A stretch of 64,000 nt of DNA. Source: Citrobacter sp. Marseille-Q6884 (lineage in GTDB: Bacteria; Pseudomonadota; Gammaproteobacteria; Enterobacterales; Enterobacteriaceae). The position numbers and the translations under genes are program-made. The DNA is taken from contig NZ_CAMDRE010000001.1 in NCBI RefSeq assembly GCF_945906775.1, positions 806,001 to 870,000 of the forward strand. Reading direction: 5' to 3'. Below the pieces are notes generated by a model that saw only the letters and a list, made by a program, of their open reading frames with translations, made no database searches and was not told the origin of the DNA. Shown one piece after another: positions 28,568-36,921 of the stretch (positions within the stretch are counted from its first letter, which is position 1; each line of letters starts with the position of its first letter).

Positions 28568-28672
28568 GCAGGCCGTTTGGGCATGGCCAGCGCGCAGAAA
28601 CCGCAGCGTACTTACGGTACGTGAGGATTTCGAGCACTGCCCAAGCTCACACGGGCAAATAAGATAGCCTGT
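28568..28672. repeat. Nested inverted-repeat element between glpG and glpR
   Basis: The 161-bp glpG-glpR gap holds three nested pairs of arms: CAGGC (28569-28573) with GCCTG (28667-28671), TTGGGCA (28577-28583) with TGCCCAA (28638-28644), and CGTAC (28607-28611) with GTACG (28617-28621). Between them is GTGAGGATTTCGAGC. It looks like one of the dispersed palindromic intergenic elements of enterobacteria; family membership is from memory and unproven. Confidence 0.55.
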
Positions 28673-28682
28673 AGGCGGATTT

Positions 28683-29513
28683 CTACATTCGTTTTCGCAC
28701 ATGAATAGTATCAACAAATGCCATTGCCAGACCGACGGCCAGCCCGGCGATATGCGCGCCGTTCGCCATCGACATGCCGAACAAATCAAACCAGCCAGCA
28801 ACAATCCAAATCAAAGCAAAAATGATCAAACCGCGCTGCAAGAAAATGCCACTTTGCGGATCGCGCTCGCCGCGCAGCCATACATAGCCCATCAGGGCAT
28901 AGACCACACCGGACAACCCGCCAAACCACGGGCCGCTAAATTTTTGCTGCACATAACCGCTCAGCAGCGCGCTGATAACGGTAATAACGATGAGCTTCCC
29001 GCTGCCCAGACGTTTTTCTACCGCCCCGCCCAGATACCACCACCACAGCAGGTTGAACAGAATATGCATCAGTGAGAAGTGCATAAAAGCGTGGGTGAAA
29101 TAACGCCAGAATTCAAATTTCAGCGTTGGGTCAAACGGCCACGCCAGCCATAACATGACCGTCTGATCGCCCACAACGTTCATGGCGATAAACACCAGCA
29201 CGCACGCTGCCATCACCACCCAGGTCACCGGACCGGCACGCTCGCGCAGCGTGGCAAGAAATGGAAAACGTTGATAGCGCAGACCGCTGCCTGTCTGACC
29301 CGATTGCCAGCTGGCGGCCAGATAACGCGGGTCTCCCGGATTTTCCAGAAAACGGGCCAGCTCAGCCTGCACACGTTCGGCCTGGGACTCATCCGCGAGC
29401 CAGACATCCGTTTGGTGATGTTGTTGAATCGTCAGAATAACGCCCTGGGTCGCCATGTAATCAACAAATGCCTGCGCCACGCGGGGGTTAGCAAAAGAGG
29501 TAATCATCAACAT
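28683..29513 (-). CDS. glpG: GlpG, rhomboid intramembrane serine protease
   Basis: The protein has 276 residues, as in E. coli. A cytosolic N-terminal domain (about 1-90) precedes six transmembrane helices. The catalytic Ser is in FGGLSGVVYALMGYVW (about S201) and the catalytic His in NGAHIAGLAVG (about H254); the conserved loop WRYFTHAFMHFSLMHILFN (about 136-154) is present. It cleaves membrane proteins within the bilayer at the inner membrane; a role in orphan membrane-protein quality control is reported. It is the middle gene of glpEGR. The link with glycerol metabolism is genetic only. Confidence 0.97.
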   Translation of the reverse strand: MLMITSFANPRVAQAFVDYMATQGVILTIQQHHQTDVWLADESQAERVQAELARFLENPGDPRYLAASWQSGQTGSGLRYQRFPFLATLRERAGPVTWVVMAACVLVFIAMNVVGDQTVMLWLAWPFDPTLKFEFWRYFTHAFMHFSLMHILFNLLWWWYLGGAVEKRLGSGKLIVITVISALLSGYVQQKFSGPWFGGLSGVVYALMGYVWLRGERDPQSGIFLQRGLIIFALIWIVAGWFDLFGMSMANGAHIAGLAVGLAMAFVDTIHVRKRM

Positions 29514-29553
29514 TGTTGCTGTCGCTTATTCCACACAAAAGAGGACAGTATAT

Positions 29554-29615
29554 ATACCCTGCTCGTTTCAGGCTGCATCTTTGTTATACCCGGCCGGATT
29601 CACACTGCAGGGTAT
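29554..29615. repeat. Short inverted-repeat element between glpE and glpG
   Basis: ATACCCTGC (29554-29562) and GCAGGGTAT (29607-29615) are perfect 9-bp terminal inverted repeats. Inside, TTCAGGCTGCATCTTTGTT (29567-29585) matches 17 of 19 bases of the reverse complement of 46621-46639 in the larger element near yhhW. It may be an internally deleted copy of that element. Confidence 0.6.
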
Positions 29616-29618
29616 CGC

Positions 29619-29945
29619 TTACGAACCAAACGCCACTTCTGCCGGAAAATGTCGATGCCAGGCATCAAAACCGCCATCAACGCTGTAAACCGCATCATAG
29701 CCCTGCTGCAGCAGGTACTGCGCCGCACCTTTACTGCTGTTACCGTGGTAACACATCACCATCACGGCGGTATCAAAATCGTGGTCACGCATAAATGACC
29801 CCAGCGTGTCGTTCGTCAGATGAAACGCCTGAGGCGCATGGCCCATTGCGTAACTTTGCGGATCGCGGATATCCACCAACACCGCCATTCCGTGCAGTAA
29901 TTTCTGATGGGCTTCTTCGACATTGATACATTCAAACTGATCCAT
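29619..29945 (-). CDS. glpE: GlpE, single-domain rhodanese (thiosulphate sulphurtransferase)
   Basis: The start at 29945 (MDQFECINVEEAHQ) gives the known 108-residue protein; the longer open frame is unlikely. It is a single rhodanese domain with active-site C65 in VMCYHGNSSKG and the family DIRDPQSYAMGHAPQA (about 25-40). It moves sulphur from thiosulphate to cyanide or thioredoxin in vitro; the cell role is unclear. It is the first gene of glpEGR and diverges from glpD across the GlpR operators. A ribosome binding site (AGAGAG) is visible just upstream. Confidence 0.96.
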   Translation of the reverse strand: MDQFECINVEEAHQKLLHGMAVLVDIRDPQSYAMGHAPQAFHLTNDTLGSFMRDHDFDTAVMVMCYHGNSSKGAAQYLLQQGYDAVYSVDGGFDAWHRHFPAEVAFGS

Positions 29946-30084
29946 GGTGCTCTCTTTTTCTTTTTGCGCAGGTAACCAATAGTACCCACCAGTGTACGTT
30001 GCCAGTACAGGTAAACGCCATAATGTTATATGTATCACTGTAAATTGTTTATCCGATGTTACCAATGGCGCGATTCTTTGCTAT

Positions 30085-30124
30085 TATGCTCGATAACGAA
30101 CATTATTGAGCTATAACGAAAGTG
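30085..30124. promoter_or_regulatory. Two adjacent GlpR operators in the glpE-glpD region
   Basis: TATGCTCGATAACGAACATT (30085-30104) differs at one core position from the GlpR consensus WATGTTCGWTAWCGAACATW. A second, weaker copy, ATTGAGCTATAACGAAAGTG, follows directly (30105-30124). They end 12 bp before the glpD start, which matches the tandem operators at the E. coli glpD promoter. Confidence 0.85.
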
Positions 30125-30136
30125 CAAGAGGCCAGC

Positions 30137-31645
30137 ATGGAAACCAAAGATCTGATTGTGATAGGTGGAGGCATCAACGGTGCCGGTATCGCGGCAGATG
30201 CCGCTGGACGCGGTTTATCCGTGCTGATGCTGGAAGCGCAAGATTTAGCCTGTGCGACCTCCTCCGCCAGCTCCAAACTCATCCACGGTGGCCTGCGCTA
30301 CCTGGAACACTACGAGTTTCGCCTGGTAAGCGAAGCGCTGGCCGAACGTGAAGTGCTGTTGAAAATGGCGCCACATATTGCCTTCCCAATGCGCTTTCGT
30401 CTGCCCCATCGCCCGCACCTGCGTCCGGCCTGGATGATCCGTATTGGTCTGTTTATGTACGATCACCTGGGCAAACGCACCAGTTTGCCAGGTTCAACCG
30501 GTTTGCGTTTTGGCGCAGATTCTGTGATGAAACCCGAGATTGTGCGCGGTTTCGAATATTCTGACTGCTGGGTTGACGATGCGCGTCTGGTTCTGGCAAA
30601 CGCCCAGATGGTGGTGCGCAAAGGTGGGGAAGTCTTAACCCGTACCCGCGCCACCTCCGCACGCCGCGAAAACGGTCTGTGGATTGTCGAAGCAGAAGAT
30701 ATCGATACCGGTAAAAAGTACACCTGGCAGGCGCGCGGTCTGGTCAACGCCACAGGGCCGTGGGTAAAAGAGTTCTTCGACGAGGGCATGCACTTGCCAT
30801 CGCCATACGGTATCCGCCTGATCAAAGGCAGCCACATTGTGGTACCGCGCGTACATACCCAGAAACAGGCTTACATCCTGCAAAACGAAGACAAACGTAT
30901 TGTTTTCGTTATCCCGTGGATGGATGAGTTCTCGATTATCGGGACCACCGACGTCGAGTACAAAGGCTCCCCGAAAGCCGTGAAAATTGATGAGAGTGAA
31001 ATCAATTATCTGTTGAAGGTCTACAACGCACACTTTAAGAAACAACTCGGTCGTGACGACATCGTCTGGACCTACTCAGGCGTACGTCCGCTGTGCGATG
31101 ACGAGTCCGACTCTCCGCAGGCCATCACCCGTGATTACACGCTGGATATCCACGACGAAAATGGCAAAGCGCCGCTGCTCTCCGTCTTTGGCGGCAAGCT
31201 GACGACCTACCGTAAGCTGGCGGAGCACGCGATGGAAAAACTGTCGTCGTACTATCAGGGGATCGGCCCGGCATGGACCAAAGAGTGCACCCTGCCGGGT
31301 GGCGACATTGGCGGTGACCGTGAAGATTACGCGGCAAAACTGCGCCGCCGTTATCCATTCCTGACCGAGTCGCTGGCGCGTCATTATTCACGTACCTATG
31401 GCAGTAACACCGAATGGATCCTCGGCGAAGCGACCTCACTTGAACAACTGGGTGAAGACTTCGGTCATGAGTTCTACGCTGCGGAGCTGAAGTATCTGGT
31501 CGATCACGAATGGGTACGCCGTGCCGACGATGCCCTGTGGCGTCGTACGAAAGAAGGCATGTGGCTTAACGCCGAGCAGCAGTCCCGTATGACCCAGTGG
31601 CTGGCTGAATACGTGGAAAAGCACCAGCTTTCACTGGCATCGTAA
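30137..31645 (+). CDS. glpD: Aerobic glycerol-3-phosphate dehydrogenase
   Basis: The start METKDLIVIGGG at 30137 is the known N-terminus and gives 502 residues, one more than E. coli; an ATG-like start five codons upstream is disfavoured. The FAD Rossmann motif IVIGGGINGAGIAADAAGRG begins at about residue 7. The FAD-binding loop SSKLIHGGLRYLEHY and the GPWVKEFFD region are also present. The enzyme oxidises glycerol-3-phosphate to dihydroxyacetone phosphate and passes electrons to ubiquinone at the inner membrane. It is likely repressed by GlpR. A bidirectional terminator lies after the stop codon. Confidence 0.97.
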   Translation: METKDLIVIGGGINGAGIAADAAGRGLSVLMLEAQDLACATSSASSKLIHGGLRYLEHYEFRLVSEALAEREVLLKMAPHIAFPMRFRLPHRPHLRPAWMIRIGLFMYDHLGKRTSLPGSTGLRFGADSVMKPEIVRGFEYSDCWVDDARLVLANAQMVVRKGGEVLTRTRATSARRENGLWIVEAEDIDTGKKYTWQARGLVNATGPWVKEFFDEGMHLPSPYGIRLIKGSHIVVPRVHTQKQAYILQNEDKRIVFVIPWMDEFSIIGTTDVEYKGSPKAVKIDESEINYLLKVYNAHFKKQLGRDDIVWTYSGVRPLCDDESDSPQAITRDYTLDIHDENGKAPLLSVFGGKLTTYRKLAEHAMEKLSSYYQGIGPAWTKECTLPGGDIGGDREDYAAKLRRRYPFLTESLARHYSRTYGSNTEWILGEATSLEQLGEDFGHEFYAAELKYLVDHEWVRRADDALWRRTKEGMWLNAEQQSRMTQWLAEYVEKHQLSLAS

Positions 31646-31667
31646 GAAAGAGACCGACAGAGAGCAA

Positions 31668-31698
31668 AAAGGCCCGGTAACGCTACCGGGCCTTTCTT
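31668..31698. terminator. Bidirectional terminator between glpD and glgP
   Basis: AAGGCCCGGTA (31669-31679) pairs with TACCGGGCCTT (31684-31694) around a four-base loop; A and T tracts flank both sides. This is the strongest of the GCCCGGT/ACCGGGC hairpins in the window and serves the convergent genes glpD and glgP. Confidence 0.9.
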
Positions 31699-31712
31699 TA
31701 TGGCAACCGCAA

Positions 31713-34160
31713 TTACAATCGCACGGAATCAATATGCCAGATGCTTTCGGCGTATTCTTTGATTGTTCTGTCGGATGAGAAATAACCCATGTTAGCGATG
31801 TTAATCATCGACTTCGTGGTCCACTCTTCCGGGCGACCATACAGTTCATCAACCTTATCCTGGCAGTCCACATAGCTGCGATAATCCGCCAGCACCTGGT
31901 AATGGTCACCAAAGTTGATGAGCGAGTCCACCAAATCACGATAGCGCCCCGGCTCCTCAGGACTGAAGACGCCGCTGCCAATTTGCGTCAGAACCTGATG
32001 CAGTTCTTCATCTTTCTCGTAATATTCACGCGGTTTGTAGCCTTTCCTGCGTAAGGCTTCCACCTCTTCCGCTGTATTACCAAAGATAAAGATATTCTCT
32101 GCACCCACATGCTCCAGCATCTCGACGTTGGCACCGTCCAGCGTACCGATGGTCAGCGCGCCGTTCAGCGCAAATTTCATGTTACTGGTCCCGGAGGCTT
32201 CCGTCCCGGCCAGAGAAATTTGCTCAGACAGGTCGGCGGCAGGAATGATCACCTGCGCCAGGCTGACGCTGTAGTTCGGGATGAACACCACCTTCAGTTT
32301 GTCGCCAATCTGCGGATCGTTGTTGATCACTTTAGCCACATCGTTAATCAGGTGGATAATGTGTTTCGCCATGTAATAGGCCGACGCCGCTTTACCGGCG
32401 AAGATATTCACACGCGGTACCCACTCGGCCTCAGGGTCGTCCTTAATGCGGTTGTAGCGCGTGATCACATGCAGCACATTCATCAACTGGCGTTTGTACT
32501 CGTGAATACGCTTGATCTGCACATCAAACAGCGATTTCGGGTTCACCACCACGTTAAGCTGCTGGGCGATGAGCGCAGCCAACCGTTTTTTATTCTCCAG
32601 TTTCGCCTGACGCACCGCGTGATTCACCAGCGGGTAATCACAGTGCTGCTCAAGTTCACTTAACTGACTGAGATCGGTTCGCCAGGTACGGCCAATATTC
32701 TCATCCAGTACATCGGAGAGCGACGGGTTCGCCAGCGCCAGCCAGCGACGCGGCGTCACGCCGTTGGTCACGTTGCAGAAGCGCGTTGGGAAAATCTTCG
32801 CAAAATCAGCAAACAACGACTGCACCATCAGGTTGGAATGCAGCTCTGAAACACCGTTAACCTTGTGGCTCACCACCACAGCCAGCCATGCCATACGCAC
32901 GCGACGACCGTTGGATTCATCGATGATCGACGTCCGCCCCAGCAGACCGGTATCATTGGGATACTGTTCCTGCAACGTCTTCAGGAAGTAGTCGTTGATC
33001 TCAAAGATGATTTGCAGATGGCGCGGCAGAATTTTGCCCAGCATATCCACCGGCCAGGTTTCCAGCGCTTCGCTCATCAGCGTATGGTTGGTGTAAGAGA
33101 AGACCTGGCAGCAGACCTCAAACGCGTCGTCCCAGCTAAATTTGTGCTCATCGATCAGCAGGCGCATCAGCTCCGGGATCGACAGCACCGGATGGGTGTC
33201 GTTAAGGTGGATGGCAATTTTATCGGCCAGGTTATTGTAGGTTTTGTGCAGTTGGTAATGACGACTCAGGATGTCCTGCACCGTGGAGGAGACCAGGAAG
33301 TATTCCTGACGCAGCCGCAGCTCGCGCCCCGAGTAGGTGGAATCGTCCGGGTACAGCACGCGGGACACGTTCTCGGAGTGGTTTTTATCTTCCACCGCCG
33401 CGAAGTAGTCGCCCTGATTAAATTTACCGAGGTTAATTTCGCTGCTGGCCTGAGCGCTCCACAGACGCAACGTGTTGGTCGCATCGGTGTCGTAACCCGG
33501 GATAATCTGGTCATAAGCCACCGCCAGGATCTCTTCGGTCTCGATCCAGCGCGTTTTCTTACCTTCCTGCTGAATACGGCCGCCAAAGCGCACTTTGTAG
33601 CGCGTATTGTGGCGTTTGAACTCCCACGGGTTGCCATATTCCAGCCAATAATCCGGTGACTCTTTCTGTCGGCCATCGACAATGTTCTGTTTGAACATGC
33701 CGTAGTCATAGCGAATACCGTAGCCGCGTCCCGGCAGCCCTAACGTCGCCAGGGAATCCAGGAAGCAGGCCGCCAGACGCCCGAGACCACCGTTACCGAG
33801 GCCCGGGTCATTTTCTTCGTCGATCAGGTCTTCGAGATCCAGACCCATACCTTCCAGCGCATTTTTCACATCGTCATAAATTCCCAACGATAACATGGCA
33901 TTGGAAAGCGTGCGGCCGATCAGAAACTCCATCGACAGGTAATAAACCTGGCGAGTTTCCTGGGACAATTGCGCACGATTAGAACGCAACCAGCGCTCCA
34001 CGAGGCGATCGCGCACCGCGAACAACGTGGCGTTAAGCCACTCATGTTTATTGGCAATGACCGGGTCTTTGCCAATCGTGAACATCAGCTTGTAGGCGAT
34101 GGAATGTTTCAGAGCCTCGACGCTGAGTGTGGGCGATGCATAAGTAAATGGAGCATTCAT
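31713..34160 (-). CDS. glgP: Glycogen phosphorylase
   Basis: The protein has 815 residues, the E. coli length. It is a GT35 phosphorylase; the pyridoxal phosphate lysine is in EASGTSNMKFALNG (about 662). Other family regions are GLGRLAACFLDSLA (about 127) and VTNGVTPRRWLA. It releases glucose-1-phosphate from glycogen ends until four residues remain before a branch, making the limit dextrin that GlgX debranches. It is the last gene of glgCAP, 19 bp after glgA. In E. coli HPr binds and activates it; nothing in the sequence tests this here. Confidence 0.98.
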   Translation of the reverse strand: MNAPFTYASPTLSVEALKHSIAYKLMFTIGKDPVIANKHEWLNATLFAVRDRLVERWLRSNRAQLSQETRQVYYLSMEFLIGRTLSNAMLSLGIYDDVKNALEGMGLDLEDLIDEENDPGLGNGGLGRLAACFLDSLATLGLPGRGYGIRYDYGMFKQNIVDGRQKESPDYWLEYGNPWEFKRHNTRYKVRFGGRIQQEGKKTRWIETEEILAVAYDQIIPGYDTDATNTLRLWSAQASSEINLGKFNQGDYFAAVEDKNHSENVSRVLYPDDSTYSGRELRLRQEYFLVSSTVQDILSRHYQLHKTYNNLADKIAIHLNDTHPVLSIPELMRLLIDEHKFSWDDAFEVCCQVFSYTNHTLMSEALETWPVDMLGKILPRHLQIIFEINDYFLKTLQEQYPNDTGLLGRTSIIDESNGRRVRMAWLAVVVSHKVNGVSELHSNLMVQSLFADFAKIFPTRFCNVTNGVTPRRWLALANPSLSDVLDENIGRTWRTDLSQLSELEQHCDYPLVNHAVRQAKLENKKRLAALIAQQLNVVVNPKSLFDVQIKRIHEYKRQLMNVLHVITRYNRIKDDPEAEWVPRVNIFAGKAASAYYMAKHIIHLINDVAKVINNDPQIGDKLKVVFIPNYSVSLAQVIIPAADLSEQISLAGTEASGTSNMKFALNGALTIGTLDGANVEMLEHVGAENIFIFGNTAEEVEALRRKGYKPREYYEKDEELHQVLTQIGSGVFSPEEPGRYRDLVDSLINFGDHYQVLADYRSYVDCQDKVDELYGRPEEWTTKSMINIANMGYFSSDRTIKEYAESIWHIDSVRL

Positions 34161-34179
34161 ATAGGTGATTCCTGGATAT

Positions 34180-35613
34180 CTATTTCAAGCGATAGTAAAG
34201 CTCACGGTAAGACTTCGCCGCGACTTGCCAGCTAAAATCCATGGTCATGGCCTGGCGTTGCACGAACCGCCAAAGCGAAGGCCGGGACCACAATACGAAA
34301 GCACGCCGGATCGTGCGTAGCAGCGACCAGGCATTACTATCTTCAAATACAAACCCACTGGCGATGCCGTCCGCCAGGTTCTCCAGCGAACTGTCAGACA
34401 CCGTATCAGCCAGCCCACCGGTGCGCCGCACCAGCGGCAACGTGCCGTACTTCAATCCATACAATTGCGTTAGGCCACACGGCTCAAAGCGACTGGGAAC
34501 CAGAATCACGTCGGCGCCCCCCATAATGCGGTGCGAGAAAGCTTCGTGATAGCCAATCTGCACCCCCACCTGGCCTGGGTGTTCCGCCGCTGCGGCCAGG
34601 AAACCTTCCTGCAACACCGGATCGCCCGCGCCGAGCAACGCCAGCTGTCCACCCTGCTCTAACAGCCCCGGCAGCGCTTCCAGCACCAGATCCAACCCTT
34701 TCTGGCTGGTCAGGCGGCTCACTACAGCAAACAGCGGCACTTTATCGTTAACCTTAAGTCCCATCGCAATTTGTAGCTGGCGCTTGTTCTCTGCTTTATC
34801 TTCCAGCGTGTCGCGCGTGTAACGCGATGCCAGCAGCAGATCGGTTTCCGGGCTCCAGATATTTTCATCGACGCCGTTCAGCACGCCGGAAAGACGTCCT
34901 TCGCGATGACGCTGCTGCAATAATCCTTCCATTCCGTAGGCAAACTGCGGTTCCGTAATTTCCCGCGCATAGGTCGGGCTCACCGCCGTAATATGGTCGG
35001 CGTAGTACAGCCCTGCCTTCAGGAAAGAGATCTGCCCGTTAAATTCCAGACCGTGCACATTAAAGAAGGACCATGGCAATTGGATGTCATCCATATGCTT
35101 TGCATAAAACATGCCTTGATACGCCAGGTTGTGTACGGTAAACACTGATTTCGCCGGATGGCCGCGCGCCGCCAGATACGCGGGTGCCAGCCCGGCATGC
35201 CAGTCGTGCGCATGCACCACATCCGGGCGCCAGAATGGGTCAAGACCGCAGGCCATTTCACATCCGACCCACCCCAGCAATGCAAAACGCTGTACGTTAT
35301 CGGTGTACGCAAACAGGTTAGTGTCGTGATACGGGCTACCAGGACGGTCGTAGAGATGCGGCGCGTCAATCAGGTAAATGCCGACGCCGTTGTAATGCCC
35401 GAACAGCAGCGTGATCCTGCCGGCAAACGTATCCCGACGCGTCACAACCTGAGCATCAGGAATGCCGCGACGGATATCGGGAAAGGCCGGGAGCAGCACG
35501 CGGGCATCCACACCGTCCGCAATTTGCGCTGCGGGTAATGCGCCAATAACATCCGCCAGTCCCCCGGTTTTTAACAGGGGGAACATCTCTGAACATACGT
35601 GTAAAACCTGCAT
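34180..35613 (-). CDS. glgA: Glycogen synthase (ADP-glucose type)
   Basis: The protein has 477 residues, the standard length, with a GT5 GT-B fold. The ADP-glucose-binding KTGGLADV motif is at 15-22, and the C-terminal domain has FEPCGLTQLYGLKYGTLP with the conserved Glu, then RRTGGLADTV. It adds glucose from ADP-glucose to the non-reducing ends of glycogen. Its ATG overlaps the glgC stop codon by one base (TAATG), so translation is probably coupled. The order C-A-P places synthesis and breakdown genes in a single transcript. Confidence 0.98.
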   Translation of the reverse strand: MQVLHVCSEMFPLLKTGGLADVIGALPAAQIADGVDARVLLPAFPDIRRGIPDAQVVTRRDTFAGRITLLFGHYNGVGIYLIDAPHLYDRPGSPYHDTNLFAYTDNVQRFALLGWVGCEMACGLDPFWRPDVVHAHDWHAGLAPAYLAARGHPAKSVFTVHNLAYQGMFYAKHMDDIQLPWSFFNVHGLEFNGQISFLKAGLYYADHITAVSPTYAREITEPQFAYGMEGLLQQRHREGRLSGVLNGVDENIWSPETDLLLASRYTRDTLEDKAENKRQLQIAMGLKVNDKVPLFAVVSRLTSQKGLDLVLEALPGLLEQGGQLALLGAGDPVLQEGFLAAAAEHPGQVGVQIGYHEAFSHRIMGGADVILVPSRFEPCGLTQLYGLKYGTLPLVRRTGGLADTVSDSSLENLADGIASGFVFEDSNAWSLLRTIRRAFVLWSRPSLWRFVQRQAMTMDFSWQVAAKSYRELYYRLK

Positions 35614-36908
35614 TATCGCTCCTGTTTGATCTGCAGTTTGCGCAGCATTTCACGCGTGACCAGCACAATGCCTTCCTCTGAACGGTAGAAACGACGCGCA
35701 TCTTCTTCCGCGTTTTCACCAATCACCATCCCTTCCGGGATCACGCAGGCGCGGTCGATGATGCAACGACGCAAGCGGCATGAACGTCCAACCCATACTT
35801 CAGGTAACAACACTGCCGAATCAATGTTACAGAATGAATTCACCCGCACCCGCGGGAACAGAACTGACTGCACCACCACCGAACCGGAAATAATACAGCC
35901 GCCGGAAACCAGCGAGTTCAGCGTCATGCCGTGGCTGCCAGAACGGTCCTGCACGAACTTCGCGGGCGGCAGTGATTCCATATGCGTGCGGATGGGCCAG
36001 TCCTGGTCATACATGTCCAGTTCCGGGGTGACTGAAGCCAGGTCGAGGTTAGCTTTCCAGTAGGCTTCCAGCGTCCCAACATCACGCCAGTACGGCTCAG
36101 ATTCCGGGTCGGACTGTACGCAGGACAATGGGAAAGGATGTGCATAAGCCATGCCAGCTTCGGTAATTTTCGGGATGATATCTTTGCCGAAGTCGTGACT
36201 TGAGTTTTCATCCAGGTCATCTTCTGCCAGTAATTCATAGAGATAGTCGGCGTCGAAAACGTAGATCCCCATACTGGCGAGGGATTTTGTCGGATCGTTT
36301 GGCATGGCTGGCGGATTTGCCGGTTTTTCGACAAACTCAATAATCTTGTCGCTGTCGTCGACGTCCATCACACCAAATGCGCTGGCTTCTTCGATAGGCA
36401 CCGGCATACAGGCGACGGTGCAACGCGCGCCCTTCTCGACGTGATCGATCAGCATGCGCGAGTAATCCTGTTTGTAGATATGATCGCCCGCGAGGATCAC
36501 CACATATTCCGCTTTATAGCGTCGAATGATGTCCAGGTTTTGGGTGACCGCATCCGCCGTTCCGCGATACCAGTTTTCACCCTGCATTCTTTGCTGGGCG
36601 GGCAGCAGATCGACAAACTCGTTCATCTCTTCGCTGAAGAATGACCAGCCGCGCTGAATATGCTGTACCAGCGTGTGCGACTGATACTGCGTGATCACGC
36701 CAATACGGCGGATCCCGGAGTTAATACAGTTGGATAAAGCAAAATCGATAATGCGGAACTTACCGCCAAAGTGCACGGCAGGTTTGGCACGTTTGTTGGT
36801 TAAATCTTTCAGGCGGGTACCACGGCCACCGGCCAGGATCAGGGCAACAGATTTTAATGGCAGCTGGCGCGCCAACATTACACGATCGTTCTTCTCTAAA
36901 CTCACCAT
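35613..36908 (-). CDS. glgC: Glucose-1-phosphate adenylyltransferase (ADP-glucose pyrophosphorylase)
   Basis: Started at 36908 (MVSLEKNDRVMLARQ) the protein has 431 residues exactly as in E. coli; a longer frame upstream overlaps glgX and is rejected. The nucleotidyltransferase motif is LILAGGRGTRLKDLTNKRAKPAV (about 28-50, given here in part) and the catalytic Asp lies in the FDADYLYELL/DFGKDIIP region. The C-terminal part is a left-handed beta-helix. It makes ADP-glucose, the committed and allosterically controlled step of glycogen synthesis. Its ribosome binding site AGGAGTTAGTC is the sequence to which CsrA binds in E. coli. Confidence 0.97.
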   Translation of the reverse strand: MVSLEKNDRVMLARQLPLKSVALILAGGRGTRLKDLTNKRAKPAVHFGGKFRIIDFALSNCINSGIRRIGVITQYQSHTLVQHIQRGWSFFSEEMNEFVDLLPAQQRMQGENWYRGTADAVTQNLDIIRRYKAEYVVILAGDHIYKQDYSRMLIDHVEKGARCTVACMPVPIEEASAFGVMDVDDSDKIIEFVEKPANPPAMPNDPTKSLASMGIYVFDADYLYELLAEDDLDENSSHDFGKDIIPKITEAGMAYAHPFPLSCVQSDPESEPYWRDVGTLEAYWKANLDLASVTPELDMYDQDWPIRTHMESLPPAKFVQDRSGSHGMTLNSLVSGGCIISGSVVVQSVLFPRVRVNSFCNIDSAVLLPEVWVGRSCRLRRCIIDRACVIPEGMVIGENAEEDARRFYRSEEGIVLVTREMLRKLQIKQER

Positions 36909-36921
36909 GACTAACTCCTTT

